A stretch of DNA of 64,000 bases, from positions 682,001 to 746,000 of the forward strand of contig BLAL01000239.1 in assembly GCA_015698045.1 (NCBI GenBank). The letters run 5' to 3'. Origin of the DNA: Rhizophagus clarus. Its lineage: Eukaryota; Glomeromycota; Glomeromycetes; Glomerales; Glomeraceae. A program made the translations under genes and the position numbers. This document shows, one piece after another, positions 35,204 through 48,230 of the stretch. A model generated the notes under the pieces. It did not search any database. It was not told the origin of the DNA and saw only the letters and a list, made by a program, of their open reading frames with translations. The first letter of the stretch is position 1; every line of letters begins with the position of its first letter.

Positions 35204-38200
35204 TTAACTATTTTCAACGACAATTTTAACTAGATTCTTATTTTCTTCAACAAAATCTCCGACGTTATAAAATATTTTTTCAACTATTCCGGTTGTTGGT
35301 GATTTGATCAGATGCTTTATAACACAAAATTCAAATGAGCGTAATTTCAAATATAATATAAAAAAACTAATTAAAGTTATTTACCTCCATTTTCATAGCT
35401 TCCAATACTATCAAAGGTGCTCCCGTTTCAACAATTTGTCCTTGTTTTACAAAGACCTATAAAAAAAAAGAGGATTTTTAGATGAATATTTAATGAAATT
35501 ATGATTTATATATTAAAATAAGTAAAGAGACAATGGCTAGGACAATATCGATAAACAAGAGCTAATTTCATTATTCGGGTTAGGATAACCCAATGCTTCC
35601 AATCCAGATGAGTAGATAGGAGCTCCAAATACAAATAAAAATTATAGAAATAATTATACCTGAGATATCTTGCATGGCATCGGAGTTCTTATAGAACCAG
35701 CTATATCAGCTAATTTAGCCTGAAGATAAGAAGGTTCTGGAATTTTTAATATTCTTTTGCCCTCCTATATATAATTAATAATTATATTAATGAAGATAAT
35801 TATAAAATCAACGGATATAATTGATGCGTATTACTCACGTTATCAAAAACGACAACTTTAGAATTCTTTTCTAAGATAACATGACTTTTCACTCGATGAT
35901 TTTCAATTTCAACAATTATTTGTTGTTCTGTTTCATTCCAACTACCGAGTACACGCTTAAATACAATCGGATTTAAACCACCCCTAATGATAGTAATGTC
36001 GAAGGAATTATCATTATTAAATTTTATTTCTACATTAATTTCTTCTTCGTTATGATCATAAAATCTAACAGTCTGAACGTGGTTCGTATTGAGACGAACG
36101 AAAGGTAATGAAGTCCAAGGTGAAAATGGATCTAAAAGCGGGATAAAGTAATTATAAGTCTCAAAGGAATAAGTAATTAAACTAACGATAGTAAGATTTT
36201 ACCAAATGAATTGATAGTTTCTTTCGTATTTTTTTGAAGTTCACTTAACATAAGTGATAACGAAGCTTGAACGATAACGTGTGGGGGCGATTCCTTTGAT
36301 TTAAATAGCTCTTCATTATATTTCTAAAATAATAAGAAACGTAAATATCTTTTATAACTATTAAATATCACATATGCAACATGATTTTTACCTCTATAAA
36401 ACCGGTTTCAACTTCTCCAGCAATAAAGGCATCGTGTGAAACAACACTTTTTAAAAATTCGATATTAGTATTTAAGCCAACAACCTAATATTAATATTTT
36501 TAAATAAATAAGATGCATTAAAAGAAAAACAAAAATTCATAAGAGGAAATATACCTCATATTCATTTAAAGCTCTCCTTAAAATCCTTAAAGCTTCCGTA
36601 CGATTTTGACCTTTTACAACTAATTTTGCAATCATAGGATCATAGTGGACATTAACCTCATCACCTTGTTCAAAACCGGTTTCAATTCGAACATTTGACG
36701 ATGGAGATGGAGTATGAAGATGAAGTAAAGGGCCGGTATCGGGAAGGAAATTATTCGCAGGATTTTCTGCATAAATACGCGCTTCAAAAGCATGTCCGTC
36801 AAGTTTTAAATCTTCTTGCGTAGCAGGTAAGGGATTACCTGAAGCGATCTAGAAAGGGATTAGAATATGTTTAAATCATTAAAGCAATATTAATAATAAC
36901 ATACGTGATGCTTACTTCTAATTGCCATTGAACTAAATCTGTAGAAGTGACCATCTCCGTAACAGGATGTTCAACTTGCAATCTCGTATTCATCTCCATG
37001 AAATAAAATTTCTTATCTACATTATCCATAATAAATTCTACGGTACCAGCACCAACATAATTTACAGCTTTAGCTGCTGCAACAGCTTTTGCACCAAGTT
37101 CCATTCTTATGTCATCACTTAACCCTGGTGCTGGTGCTTCTTCAAGAATTTTTTGATGTCTTCTTTGAACAGAACAATCTCTCTCAAAAAGATGAACTAC
37201 GTTTCCTTGCGTATCAGCAAAGACTTGTACTTCAACGTGACGAGGGGTTAAAAGATATTTTTCAATGAGTACTTGATCATCACCAAAAGACTTTGTTGCT
37301 TCTCTTTTAGATGATTCAAGTTGAATATCAAACTCTGATGGATCATTCACAATGCGCATTCCTTTACCGCCGCCTCCCTTAATTGCTTTAATTAATACCG
37401 GATATCCAATCTCTGAAGCCTTTTGTTTTAGAAATTGAGGACTCTGATTTGTACCATGATATCCTGGAACAACAGGAACATTAGCAGAGATCATAATATC
37501 TTTTGATTCGCTATATTTAAAGAAGTAAATAAAATAAATAATTAAAATATTCATCAACTAACTTCATTACAAATTATGAAAATACCTTTTAGAGCCCATT
37601 GATTTAATTGCAGAAGCTGGCGGACCAATAAATATTATCTCCTCTTTTGCTAAAAGTTCAGCAAAATTTGGATTTTCAGATAAAAATCCATATCCTGGAT
37701 GAATAGCCTAAAAAAAAAAAAAAAATAAAAAATTAAAATTAATTAATCATCATCAATAACTAGCAAATTGAAATATAGTTGACAAAATTATATTAATTGA
37801 GAATACCTGAGAATTGCTCATCTTTGCAACAGAAATGATTTTGTTCATATTTAAATAACTTTCTGCTGATGAAGCAGGTCCTATCAAATATGCTTCATCT
37901 GCCTTAAGATGAAAGTGAATGAATACAAGATTTTTTTAAGTCATTAAACGTAAATTTTAAATTCTAAATCTGGAATAATTGGTATGCTTGCCATTTTTAC
38001 ATGTAGGGCATTTCTATCCGCTTCACTATAAACAGCTACTGTTTTTACACCTAGTTTCTTAGCCGTTCGCATTACACGACAAGCAATTTCACCTCTAAAA
38101 AAGAAAAACGCGAATACATCAGTTAAATTCTTGTAAATCTTAAAATATATGTTATATTAAAATACCTATTTGCAATCAGAATCTTGTCAAATAGGGGTTT

Positions 38201-38411
38201 ATGTCCTATGAATTTTCAATAATTAGAAATAAATTTTATTTTAAACCAGAATAATAAATGAAATACCTTTGCTTGAGAAGAAACGACCATTATAAATAGT
38301 AAATGGAACATTAGAATTTAGAGAACGGACATTATATATTACATTATTACGAAAAGTATAAGTTAAGTTATTGGTTTTTGTGTATATATATGATAAATAA
38401 CGAGTCGACAT
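35204..38411 (-). CDS. MCCC1: 3-methylcrotonyl-CoA carboxylase, biotin-containing alpha subunit
   Basis: Thirteen exons keep frame from ATG 38411 to TAA 35204 and give 726 residues, close to the usual length of the family. The N-terminus ([15 protein letters not shown]..., rich in Arg, Ser and Asn, lacking acidic residues) looks like a mitochondrial targeting peptide. Biotin carboxylase signatures are KGGGGKG (about 210-216, ATP grasp) and [14 protein letters not shown] (about 338-351). The biotinyl site is EAMKME with Lys about 688, followed by HLIKSP, which fits the methylcrotonyl rather than the propionyl or acetyl enzyme. It carboxylates 3-methylcrotonyl-CoA in mitochondrial leucine breakdown together with a beta subunit not in this window. 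The 203-base intron at 35457-35659 holds an odd open stretch noted in the findings. Confidence 0.93.
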
Positions 38412-38605
38412 GTTTATAATAATAATTAATGAAAATAAAGAAAAAAGTTTTTATTTTGAGTTTTATTTATTTATTTTTTTTTTTAATCTTAGATCTTATT
38501 CGACATTTGTGATACATTACTAATGAAATGCGGATCGCGGTTAAACTTAAATTACGATTAACAATTAAAAAAAAATGGATTAAAATATTAATATATAGCA
38601 TAAAT

Positions 38606-39902
38606 CTAAGGTCTAGGAGTAAGAGATCCTGTATAAACTACTTTGGGTTCAAGAGCAGTAGTAGCATCGATAAATTCATAAGAAAATTTATCTTCTGTTA
38701 AAGTAGTGTGTAAAAATCCCAATGTACCATCTGGTTCACTCCAATCATTTCCTTCGCATGGTGGATCTGTTTTGCTACCAGCACCTGATAAGAAATACGT
38801 AACAGGTTGACCGTCTTTTGCTGTTTCTATAGCTAAAGAATGTGTATGTCCCGAGAAATAAGCAGTTACACGGTATTTCTCGAAAAGTGGTCTCAAACTT
38901 CCCATATAATATGTTTCTGCACATTTACCAACAAGAGGATGATGACCTAAACATAAAAGAAACATTTTTTTTTTTTTTTTTAATAATCATCATATTTGCA
39001 AGAAATTATTCGCGAATAAAAATTGTTAAGTTGTAGAATATTTACCAACAACGAAAATCCATTTTGAATCTTGTTGTTCAGCTAATCTATCTTCGATCCA
39101 TTTTAATTTATCATTAATTGTTTGTACAGTATCCCATCCAACTTGTTGAAGTTGTAATATCAATTTTTGTCTATCAGGATCTGTTGGTGCATAAAATAAA
39201 ATATTTGTATCGATATGAATCCATGCGACTTTTGTTTTTTTTGGTCCAAAGTACGATTCACGAACGAAATACGTTGATGGTAAGAAGAAACGTTCGTCTA
39301 TATGCAAACTATAATCGACTTGAGCCGTAACATTTCCATACCTAAATAAATTTCTTATATTATTAGACGGATTTTTTTTAATTGTTAAAAATTCAATATT
39401 GAAAAATATTTACCAGTCATGATTTCCGGCTACGGAGTACCAAACAATTTCATCTAATCTTCCTTTATATGCACCTTTCCAGATTCTATTCCATTTTGGA
39501 TCATTTATACTCGTAACTCCTTCGTGATCTCCATCAAAACTAATATAAAAGTTATCTAAAATTATAATAATAAAATTTGAATATTAAAAGTATTTTCACA
39601 TAATAACAACAAAAACAATAATAATATTTACCGCCAGTATTAATAATAAAATCACTAGTATAATTTTCAGCCCAATTCTTCATAGCCATAGCTACTTTGC
39701 TTTGATTTCCATATATTTGACCTGGGTCAATCCCTTCATAACCCCAATCACCAAAAGTTAAAAAATCCAATTTATCGGACTTATAATGTTCAACAAAAGG
39801 TTTGTCATGAGGTTCAACCAAATCACCAGGATAAGCATTCGTGTTGGTCGTTAATAAAACGACGCAAAATATAGCAAGGGTAACATATAAGTATGGCCTC
39901 AT
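38606..39902 (-). CDS. secreted purple acid phosphatase (TRAP/ACP5-like)
   Basis: Four exons (39902-39632, 39555-39414, 39341-39046, 38946-38606) give 349 residues. The first 23 residues (MRPYLYVTLAIFCVVLLTTN...) are a signal peptide, so the protein enters the secretory path. All five metal-binding motifs of purple acid phosphatases are present: FGDWG (Asp about 52), GDNFY (91-95), GNHDW (135-139), GHHP (237-240) and SGHTHS (268-273), including the Tyr that ligands iron. Length matches the small, animal-type tartrate-resistant class. The enzyme releases phosphate from organic esters; in a mycorrhizal fungus this would fit phosphate acquisition (inference). It lies 195 bases upstream of the carboxylase start, same strand. 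Confidence 0.93.
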
Positions 39903-41516
39903 TTTAGCTCTAAGTGAATTAGGCTAATTCACAATTGAAGCAAAAAATGGGTTCCTTTTATACTTGTTAAAAATATTGAAAATAAATCATTAGTCATTAC
40001 ATATATAGATATAATTACTAATTTATATGCAGAAAATGGAATATCTCATAGTAATGTTTTTGCGGTTAAATAAAAAACTTTGTAATCTTTTTTTTTTTGT
40101 ATCATCCAATCAAAAAATTCCCATAGGCCACCTCGGAATTGTATTACCAAGATTAACTTAAAATTAAAGCTGGACATTTTTAGGATATTAAATACCCACG
40201 TTAGACCCTTAATTCTATAATCTGAAATTGATTTCTAAGTTCGGTTATTTAAATTTACAAATTAAAAATTTTCGGGTATTTCGGGCATTACCAGTAAAGG
40301 ACAATTTTATTGATGTTTACTGTTCATGGATTATCAGATAACAATGTAACCCTTATCGTTACGTTTAAAGAACTTTTTGTAATACGGTTTAGGGTTAGAG
40401 AAAGTTTAAGCTACATAAGCTACATTCATGTGAATAATAAATGCAACATAATCACGATAATCATTTCCGTATTAGTCACAACTCACGATCCATGGCTTTT
40501 ACGATCGGATATTTTCCCCCGGCACCACTTCGTTTTTCCGGTAAATAATATTTTGAAATACGACAAAAATAGCAAATATTGAATTTCAAACGAGGTAACG
40601 AAATTACGAAATTAATGGATTTTTAAGGTATTTTTTTTTTTTGCATTTTTATTACTTTTATTCAAAGAAATACTTTTGTTCAACCGAATCTCGAGAGATT
40701 TAAAAATTCAACGAAAAAGTTGTTGACGAAAAAGAAAATTATTATCGAGGTTATCTATACAGTTTTCTCGTATCAATTGGAATTAATTCCGTATCAAATA
40801 CTCATCTTACCTTTAAAAGTGAATGTATCCGTAAAGATTCCATGACGAAAATGCGTTATTAGATGGTACAATTGAATCAATTATTAATTAAAATTAAAAA
40901 TTATCAATATTTAGCGTGAGCTTTGAAATCATTTTATGTGAAGGACTTAATACACGAGCTCCTGGTGTAATCAAAGTCAATGGAAATACATGATATTGGT
41001 CTAGCTTTATAAGAAATGATGTTGAATTTTGTGTGAGGTTTACCAGATGAATATTGAATTAACTGAAAGGTGATTTGAAGATAATCCATAATTAATCTAT
41101 CTTTAAGATCACAAGAGTCAATAATATAAGCTTTTGAAATGATGGTAACCGGAAATAGAAATAATCATTTATTTATTAAAATCAAGAAAAAATGATTAAG
41201 GTGCTGTAACAGGTAAATAATTAATATTATACGTGAAGCTATTTTAGTTTGAATTAATTTTATCGTTTTATTATTTTATTATTGTGATTATTATTTTACA
41301 TTATCCATCATCTAATTGTTCTATCTATTGAATTAGAGAAAATATTAGAAAATTGAAAAAATTATTCTAATAATAATATTTAACTGAAAATTAAACAAAA
41401 AAAAAAATAATAATGTTTATTATATGTTACAATTATAAATATTTTTTTTTTTTTTTTTCCACCAAAAAATTCATGTAAAATTAAACGAATATTACCTTAT
41501 TATCCTGAATATCGCA
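39903..41516. other. 1.6-kb intergenic region
   Basis: Holds the phosphatase promoter (next to 39902) and the 3' flank of the F-box gene. The open frame at 40310-40582 (+) has no family resemblance. No repeat with clear ends was found. Confidence 0.45.
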
Positions 41517-43046
41517 TTACCAATTTCCCAGATCATATTTCGGAATAATAAAGACATTATAAACTTCTCTTAATTCTTTAAACTTATGACGATGAGTATT
41601 CCCCAAACAATTTAATCCCAAAAACCTTAAAGAATTCGTTTTCTTTATATAATCGATAATATAATCGAAATCTGAATCGTTATATTCTACCGGTTGATTA
41701 ATAATTATAGTTTCGAGTGAGGATTTACAATTTTCAAATAGGTGTTGAAATTTATCCGTGCTAAAAGATCTTTTTAGCTTAAATAATTGACCGATATTAA
41801 GATATTTTAACGAAAGGGGTAAATGTGATCCTAATGAATTATAAAATTGATCAATTTCACCTTCCTTTAAAACCATATCCGTTAAAGTTAACTTTTCTAA
41901 AAAGTTTAAATGATCTAATAGATTAAATAAATTATTTGATTCATTATATTCTAATTCACTAAAATGAAATTCTACAATATTTGAACACCCTATCGAGATT
42001 GATCGAGGTGCGGCATTTTTCAATACATTAAGATAAAGATATTGTAAAGTACTGTTATTTCCAAGTGTTTGAATAAGTGTTACTATATTTGAAGAAGATC
42101 TTGACGTTTCTAAGTGTAATTTCTTTAAGCGGAATTTTGATTTTAAAGAACTTCCAAAAGTAGAACATCTGCAATCTAAAAATTTGAGACTTTCTAAATT
42201 AACACATTCCGATAAAATATCAAAAATATGATCATTAATAAAGACTCTACAAAGGAAAAGAGAGGATAAACTTTTTGTTTGGTATTTCAAAGCCGGCAAA
42301 ATAATTTCTTCCCTATAAATCATATCATTAGGTCCGTAATATTTGAAATCTTGAAGGTTAGGTATAGCGAAAATAATATCCTTCATCGCTTTATTAACAG
42401 CCGTTGAATCACATTGTCTAAAATCTAAAGCTGTAATATCTTTACACACTGTTGGAAGGAATTTTAAAAGATCCAGAGTATTATTATTACTTTCTTTAAT
42501 TCGATAAGAACATTCGTCAAAGAATAAACATGAAAATTTGTTAATTCTTGATAAATAAGGAGATTGTGAAAAAATTGTATAATCAGGCATATTTTTCGAA
42601 ATAATAGAGAGAGATTCTAATCTTGAACATTTTCTCATTAAAAGATTACACAAGGCCCTTGTAATCCCAAACACCTTTGGACTATTAGGTGAAGATGTAG
42701 ATAACTGATCTTTGATTTTAACCCATAATTCCACGGCAGACTTTAAACGATTATATTTGAATTCTGTTAAATAACTAGCATAATCAAAAAAAGGAGTTGG
42801 TAAATTTGGAAGAATAATATCTTCTTCTATTAATAATTTGTCTTCATCCTCTAAACATGAAATATATGTTTTAATAAGTTTTGCTTCTTTGGATGCTGTG
42901 CTAAAAGGTCGAGCCCATAAATACGGTATGGCATTCCTACACCAAGAGCGACTCACAAGAATACAAGAGTGCAAACATTGTATATCATTTGCTATGTTTT
43001 GAAATATCATGAGAAGACATTCTGTCGGTATGAGAACTGGTGGCAT
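41517..43046 (-). CDS. F-box protein with leucine-rich C-terminal region
   Basis: A single-exon frame of 509 residues. I start it at the ATG at 43046 (MPPVLIPTECLLMIFQNIAN) because the F-box begins there; the frame is open upstream but that part is poly-Lys/Phe from homopolymer runs. The F-box covers about residues 3-45 (HSCILVSRSWCRNAIPYLWA). The rest is rich in Leu and Asn with irregular leucine-rich-repeat spacing (LESLKFLDCRCS, LQYLYLNVLK, LEKLTLTDMVLK). F-box proteins bring substrates to SCF ubiquitin ligases. Rhizophagus genomes carry many such single-copy-looking but family-expanded genes; the target is unknown. Confidence 0.85.
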   Translation of the reverse strand: MPPVLIPTECLLMIFQNIANDIQCLHSCILVSRSWCRNAIPYLWARPFSTASKEAKLIKTYISCLEDEDKLLIEEDIILPNLPTPFFDYASYLTEFKYNRLKSAVELWVKIKDQLSTSSPNSPKVFGITRALCNLLMRKCSRLESLSIISKNMPDYTIFSQSPYLSRINKFSCLFFDECSYRIKESNNNTLDLLKFLPTVCKDITALDFRQCDSTAVNKAMKDIIFAIPNLQDFKYYGPNDMIYREEIILPALKYQTKSLSSLFLCRVFINDHIFDILSECVNLESLKFLDCRCSTFGSSLKSKFRLKKLHLETSRSSSNIVTLIQTLGNNSTLQYLYLNVLKNAAPRSISIGCSNIVEFHFSELEYNESNNLFNLLDHLNFLEKLTLTDMVLKEGEIDQFYNSLGSHLPLSLKYLNIGQLFKLKRSFSTDKFQHLFENCKSSLETIIINQPVEYNDSDFDYIIDYIKKTNSLRFLGLNCLGNTHRHKFKELREVYNVFIIPKYDLGNW

Positions 43047-46000
43047 CTTTTCTGGAAAAAAAAAAAAAAAGTTTAATTTTTTTTTTTTTTTTTGCGGGGA
43101 CAAGGGGTATTTATATACATATTTTTGTTCCAAATATGGAAATTATATACAGTAAGTATTTTTTGTGGGTCCACGATTCCGGGAGTAAATAAGCCACGCT
43201 AACCTAAAAAATTTTTTTTCCAGAACATATTGTTCATTTTTCCGTTTTTTTTTGTTGTATTATCTTTGCATTTGCTTTTGTTGCGTCGCAGCTTTTAAAA
43301 TTCCGAACTTTTTTGGGCTGAAAATAATTAGCCGTCAATTAGACGCAGTAAAATCGTCACAAAGTTGCCAATCTTGTGTATTATTGTTATTTAATCTTTT
43401 TTAAGATTTGTCAATTTCTTAAACAATGTAATTTAGGGTCGTAATTAAATAAATTCATGAAAGATATTATTCATTTATAAAAAAAAAAAAAAAAAAAAAA
43501 AAAATTTTTTAGCTTCAGTAAAAACAATCCTTATTACTTTATAATAATATTAAAGAAATAAAGGAAGGAAATATCCTTTAGAAATCCGGATTTAAATCCG
43601 GATTAAATTCCGAATTTATTAAACAATTTCAGATTCCGGATCGGGTTTAGAGAAATCCTGATTACTATTGTTCCATAACAAAAACAAGTTAAAGTTCTTG
43701 TAAAAATTAAAAATTATACACGTTTTTAACGGTAAAATATGTAATAATAATGGTTAATGAAATTTATATTTTGTAAATCATCATCATCATCGTATGATTA
43801 TACATCTCGTAATACACGAGCCAAAACTTATACGTGTCTTGGCGACTTTGTATTCTAACTATAAATAGCGGTTTAAATTCTTACAATTGTATTACCCCTT
43901 CCATTGATAATAATTTTCGTCTTAATAGCAATAATTTATTAACAAAATTTGGGATGCCATTTTTTATAAATAAATTTATTTCCGCAACGTCATTTGGAAT
44001 GAATCATTTTATAAAATTCCTTGCTATTTTTATAATAATGTAACATTATTAAAATGTCCTCCGTTCCGCTTCGAACAATAAACGATTAGAGTTCCTTAAT
44101 TTATTTTAAATGAAAATAATTGGTTGGAATATTTCTTTATTTTCAAATGAAATGCATAAGGTATTAACTTTATTTTTTATTATGTATATAAATAGTTAAT
44201 TTTCTATTATGTATTGAATTACCTAATCATCAAGAATTTGAGTTTGCTTACAGTAAGTATTACAGTTGCTGTCGGATTATCGGATATACTTTTAATTTGT
44301 TTCAAACAATATGATTTGTTTCAGCATTCATATACCGCAAGGTCAAGTCACGTGCCTTTTAAATTCGTTTATCACACGTAGCACTACTTTTACAATTACT
44401 GTAGAATGCTTATAAGTCCAATAAATTGGATTTAACGAAATTATTAAATCCAATAGTCAAATTGATGAAATCTTTATAAATCCAATTGGTCTAATAGCCA
44501 TCATGATTGCTGTAGACCAAGAGAATTCATTTGGTTAAAAAAAAAAAAAAAAAAACGATTACGTTGATTACGCTGAAGTCTTTAAATTTGAAGCGAAGGG
44601 CATCATATTTAGCGGAAAATACTTGAATAAGTTGGGAAATAATTGAGTTACTATAATTGAGTTATACGGTTATCACAAATAGGAAAAACTAATTATTATT
44701 AAAATTTAGGAAATTTATTTTTCTTAATTTTGAGGGATGAATATTATCAATATTAAATCCTTACCGAAAAGTGTCATGTGATCGAATTTATGGTCCTATC
44801 ATATTCATCGAAAATTTCACTATAAAAATTAATTTTCGAGTGGCTTCTTACCAGCAAAAAGTATTTTGGTGTTATTAAGTTGCAGTTGCAACGCGTCTTC
44901 CCACCGTTGTAAGAACTACGAATAATGCTAATTAAAATTTGGTTTAGACGAGATACTATTTTAACGGACACTTGACAATAATTATTGTAACATTATATTA
45001 CGTAATGAGGATGTGACATCATTATTCTGCAATAGAGTTATGACGTTGATATGACGAGTTGGACACTGATATGGCGAGTTTTTTCATGGTTTGTACTTTG
45101 TAGTCTATTGTGAAAAAACCGTCATTGGATTGCTATTACGAACATTTGATAAGAACAGTCCTAAGACATGATTTCGCGTAAAATTCCACAAAATATTAAG
45201 AAAAGAAATTGCAGAAATTGCAATGAAGAGTGCAAAAAGATTTGAAATGTTAAAATACAGAAAATGCAAAAAAGACATCGTCATTAAATGCGTATTATTC
45301 ATGGAAGCTCCGATATACGGGATTTTTGTGGAATGATTTGTCCGCTCTCAATTCAATCTCTGATTTATAATTTACGACCTTATGTTACGTATACTTGATG
45401 CTGTAAAACATGATGAAATGTCATATTTCTCGGTAAAATCGATTTGGTGTTCAAATTATATGATATGTATGCAAGTGTACGAAAATTGGCTGCACGAGAT
45501 CTTTATGCTTCCGCATACTGAAAGTATCACGTGTACATGTTTCCGATACGCCATAATGAGCTTTTTGGAAATTTTAATGTATAAATTTATATTTTATAAA
45601 TTTTTTTTTTGTATTGTTCCTCCTCAACTCCTTGATGCACTTCATGAAATAATATTTCACATGTGCTTCTCATTGCATAGCAATTTTAACAAAGAAGATA
45701 TATACAAAATTTATCAATAAAAAAAGACTAATAACCGATTAATTAGAAAACAATTATAAAATTAACAATCGTTATTATTGGATAATGACAAAATTATCGG
45801 TCTTTAAGCACCGATTTACCATAGTGTATGTTCATCTTTTCGGTCATTAGGAATACTGCGGTGACCAATAGGAATTAATGTTTACTAATATTAGTTAGCA
45901 TTATCTGTTATTTTTGTTTCACCTCCTGAACGATAATATTAAAGATATTATTGCGTAGCGGCCGAAACAAGCTGGCGCTCTTTCAACCGAAGGAAGAATC

Positions 46001-47197
46001 AATATTAATAATAAAAATTTTAATTTGTCGTCATTTTTTCTTTTTTCTTTTTTCTTTTTTTACAATATACATTATACAGTGATATACAATAATATTTATT
46101 AATAAAATAAATAAATTAATCATTATTATTATTTAAATATTTCTTTTAATGCGTGGTTACACACTACACACTATTTGAAGTTTTACCACGATTAGAATTT
46201 GCCGCGTTTTTTTTATGACTTACTTTGTATAGGTATATTATCTTTTGGTGGATGCAGATCAAAATAAAAAAAAAAACAATACAAATCTCTTTTGATTACC
46301 TAAAATTGATAAAAACTTGAGACATGGCGTTTTTTATTCATTGATTGTGGCTTTGCCCCGAGGCTTTAAACATTAAAATGATTTTTTATAAAATTATAAT
46401 TTAAATTACTTTAAGATTAGACCGAAAATTAAAGGATCAAAACCTTATTTCTTAATTAGTAAGATACATTCAGGATAACAGTCGTACAAAACAATTTAAA
46501 TGAAACCAAAGATTATATATAATTCCAAACAAGTTTGAAATGAAAAAAAAAAAAAAAAAAAAAATGAATATCGCTATTTTATTTAAAGCAAGCTAAGAAC
46601 AAATGAAACGCCATGCACCAAAAATGGTGTAACAACCCTTTTTACATTGTTTCTTTTCTTTTCCTTAAAATTCATTTTTGATTTACCGACATTTGACAAG
46701 AACATTACCTGAAAACGGAAGGATATAATTGAAACATTTTTAATATGTTGTGTACAATATATTAAAATTGATATATTATACTAAACATAGCACATGATAT
46801 TAAATACCAATCCTTATAATTACCTTTTCATAATAAAAAATTTATTCAATTATGTGCGACTATAAAATGTTTCTAAGAACTTTTTACTGGTACACTCGTT
46901 TTTTTGTACGATAAGATTACGTGATAAAAAAAATATATAATGAATAAAATTTTTCAGCTGACCTTTATAATATAAATAGTTAAATTCAAAAGAATTTTTT
47001 GTTTTCTTTTTTTTTTTTAAAAAAAAAAAAAATAAATAAATAAAAAAAAAAAGAGAAAAAAAAAATCTAATTTTACCTAATCGGGTATCTCAAAAGAAAA
47101 TATATATATATAATATATATATATTTTTTTACACACTCTCTTACATTATTTCTTTGAACTACTCACAGCTAATGATTGCTTTATACAAAAGACGTTG
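43047..47197. other. 4.1-kb region without a supportable gene
   Basis: Long homopolymer tracts and AT-rich sequence. A 22-base perfect palindrome lies at 43583-43604 and a hairpin of TTGGATTTAA/TTAAATCCAA type near 44426-44456. Open frames at 45144-45333 (+, Lys-rich) and 45382-45720 (+, 112 codons) do not resemble known proteins and lack splice context. Two short inverted ATGGCGTTT-type segments (about 46324 and 46607) may mark an eroded element. I see no RNA gene. Confidence 0.35.
43583..43604. repeat. perfect 22-base palindrome
   Basis: Centred on TTTAAA with ATCCGGAT on each arm; further CCGGAT-like words follow at about 43635. It could form a cruciform or bind a dimeric protein. No neighbouring gene explains it. 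Confidence 0.7.
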
Positions 47198-48230
47198 ATG
47201 GAACTATATACTCGTCCATTAATCTTTCGTTTTTTAAAGGGTTTAGAACTTTTATTCGCTCTTGCGTGCCTATGCCTAGGTAATTTTCATTATTATTTTG
47301 AAACATTTTAAAAATAAAATTTTAAATTTATTTCAATCAAATATGTAGAGATAACCCAACTTGTCGAATCTTCGAAATATACAACGAAGCCATTTAAATA
47401 CTTTGGAGAATTTAAGTAAGTTTATTATCTTATTTTTTTTTTTTTACCCTTTGATTTCGAAATTATATTTCGAAATTATAAAAATCAATTCATCAAATTT
47501 ATCGTTTATAATGCACAGTAATCTTGGAATGAAAATATTCTTCTACGTTGTAATCCCGATAACAATACTTGTCATTGGTAACTAAAATTCTTTAATTTTT
47601 CGAAGAATTTGACAATTTCTATTTGATTCATAAAATAATAATTTTCAAATTTTTAAATTTAAATGACAGGATGGTACTTAATAAATTTTGATTCTTATTG
47701 GAGAAATCCGTCAAGTTATAGAGATGTAGGAATTGATAGGTACTATATGATAACGTAATTAAAAATTCTTTTTTTTTTTTAACGAGATTTATTTCTGATA
47801 AATGTTATTATTATTATTTTTTTCTAAAACAAAAAATCATTAGCTTTTTAACAATATTGTGGGTAGTTTCAGGTATATACGAAATTTTCATCTTTTACAT
47901 TTTTAAAAACATTATAACAAAAATTAACGTTCTTCCTTTTTTTTAGGACTAACAAATATAATTCCAATATACTATGGCTATATGCTAATATGTCCAACAG
48001 CCATGACATCACTTGATCATATTTATGAAAGAAGATTAACATGTCAAGCATATATAGCGAGTGTGTCAATTGGGTGGGCTAATGCAGTATTATTTATGAT
48101 ATCGACATTATTTTCATGGAGATTATCAAAAGAATTAGAATGGAGAGGTGCAATAACTTCATTTAATAGACAATCTTCTATTAGTCAATTTAGTAGGAGG
48201 AACAGTAATCGAACATCGACAATTCCATAA
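47198..48230 (+). CDS. tetraspan membrane protein, cluster member T1
   Basis: Six exons (47198-47279, 47349-47415, 47519-47577, 47670-47739, 47844-47872, 47947-48230) give 196 residues, starting MELYTRPLIF. Hydrophobic segments lie in exon 1, exon 3 (IFFYVVIPITILVI), exons 5-6 (FLTILWVVSGLTNIIPIYYG) and exon 6 (ASVSIGWANAVLFMISTLF), giving four passes. Before the last pass is the family loop with two Cys (CPTAMTSLD ... RLTCQAYIA). The tail is Ser/Arg-rich. Intron phases are 1-2-1-2-1 as in the neighbours, but exon lengths differ, so T1 is the most diverged member. The layout resembles MARVEL- or claudin-like proteins; true homology is unproven. Confidence 0.75.

Noticed and set aside
35536..35632. 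tRNA-like or RNA gene in the carboxylase intron
   Set aside because: No acceptor stem pairing or T-loop box could be found; the open stretch is better treated as a coding-like scrap.
40310..40582. 90-codon plus-strand frame
   Set aside because: No family resemblance, no splice context, composition like the surrounding intergenic DNA.
42960..43133. Longer N-terminus for the F-box protein
   Set aside because: The extra 29 residues are mostly Lys and Phe from A and T runs, and the F-box starts directly after the downstream ATG.
45382..45720. 112-codon plus-strand frame starting with ATG
   Set aside because: Hydrophobic and Phe/Tyr-rich with no recognisable motif; antisense fragments look no better. 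Kept only as a note in the gap entry.
46323..46617. Possible inverted-repeat element with ATGGCGTTT ends
   Set aside because: The arms agree over only about 14 of 17 bases and no target duplication flanks them.
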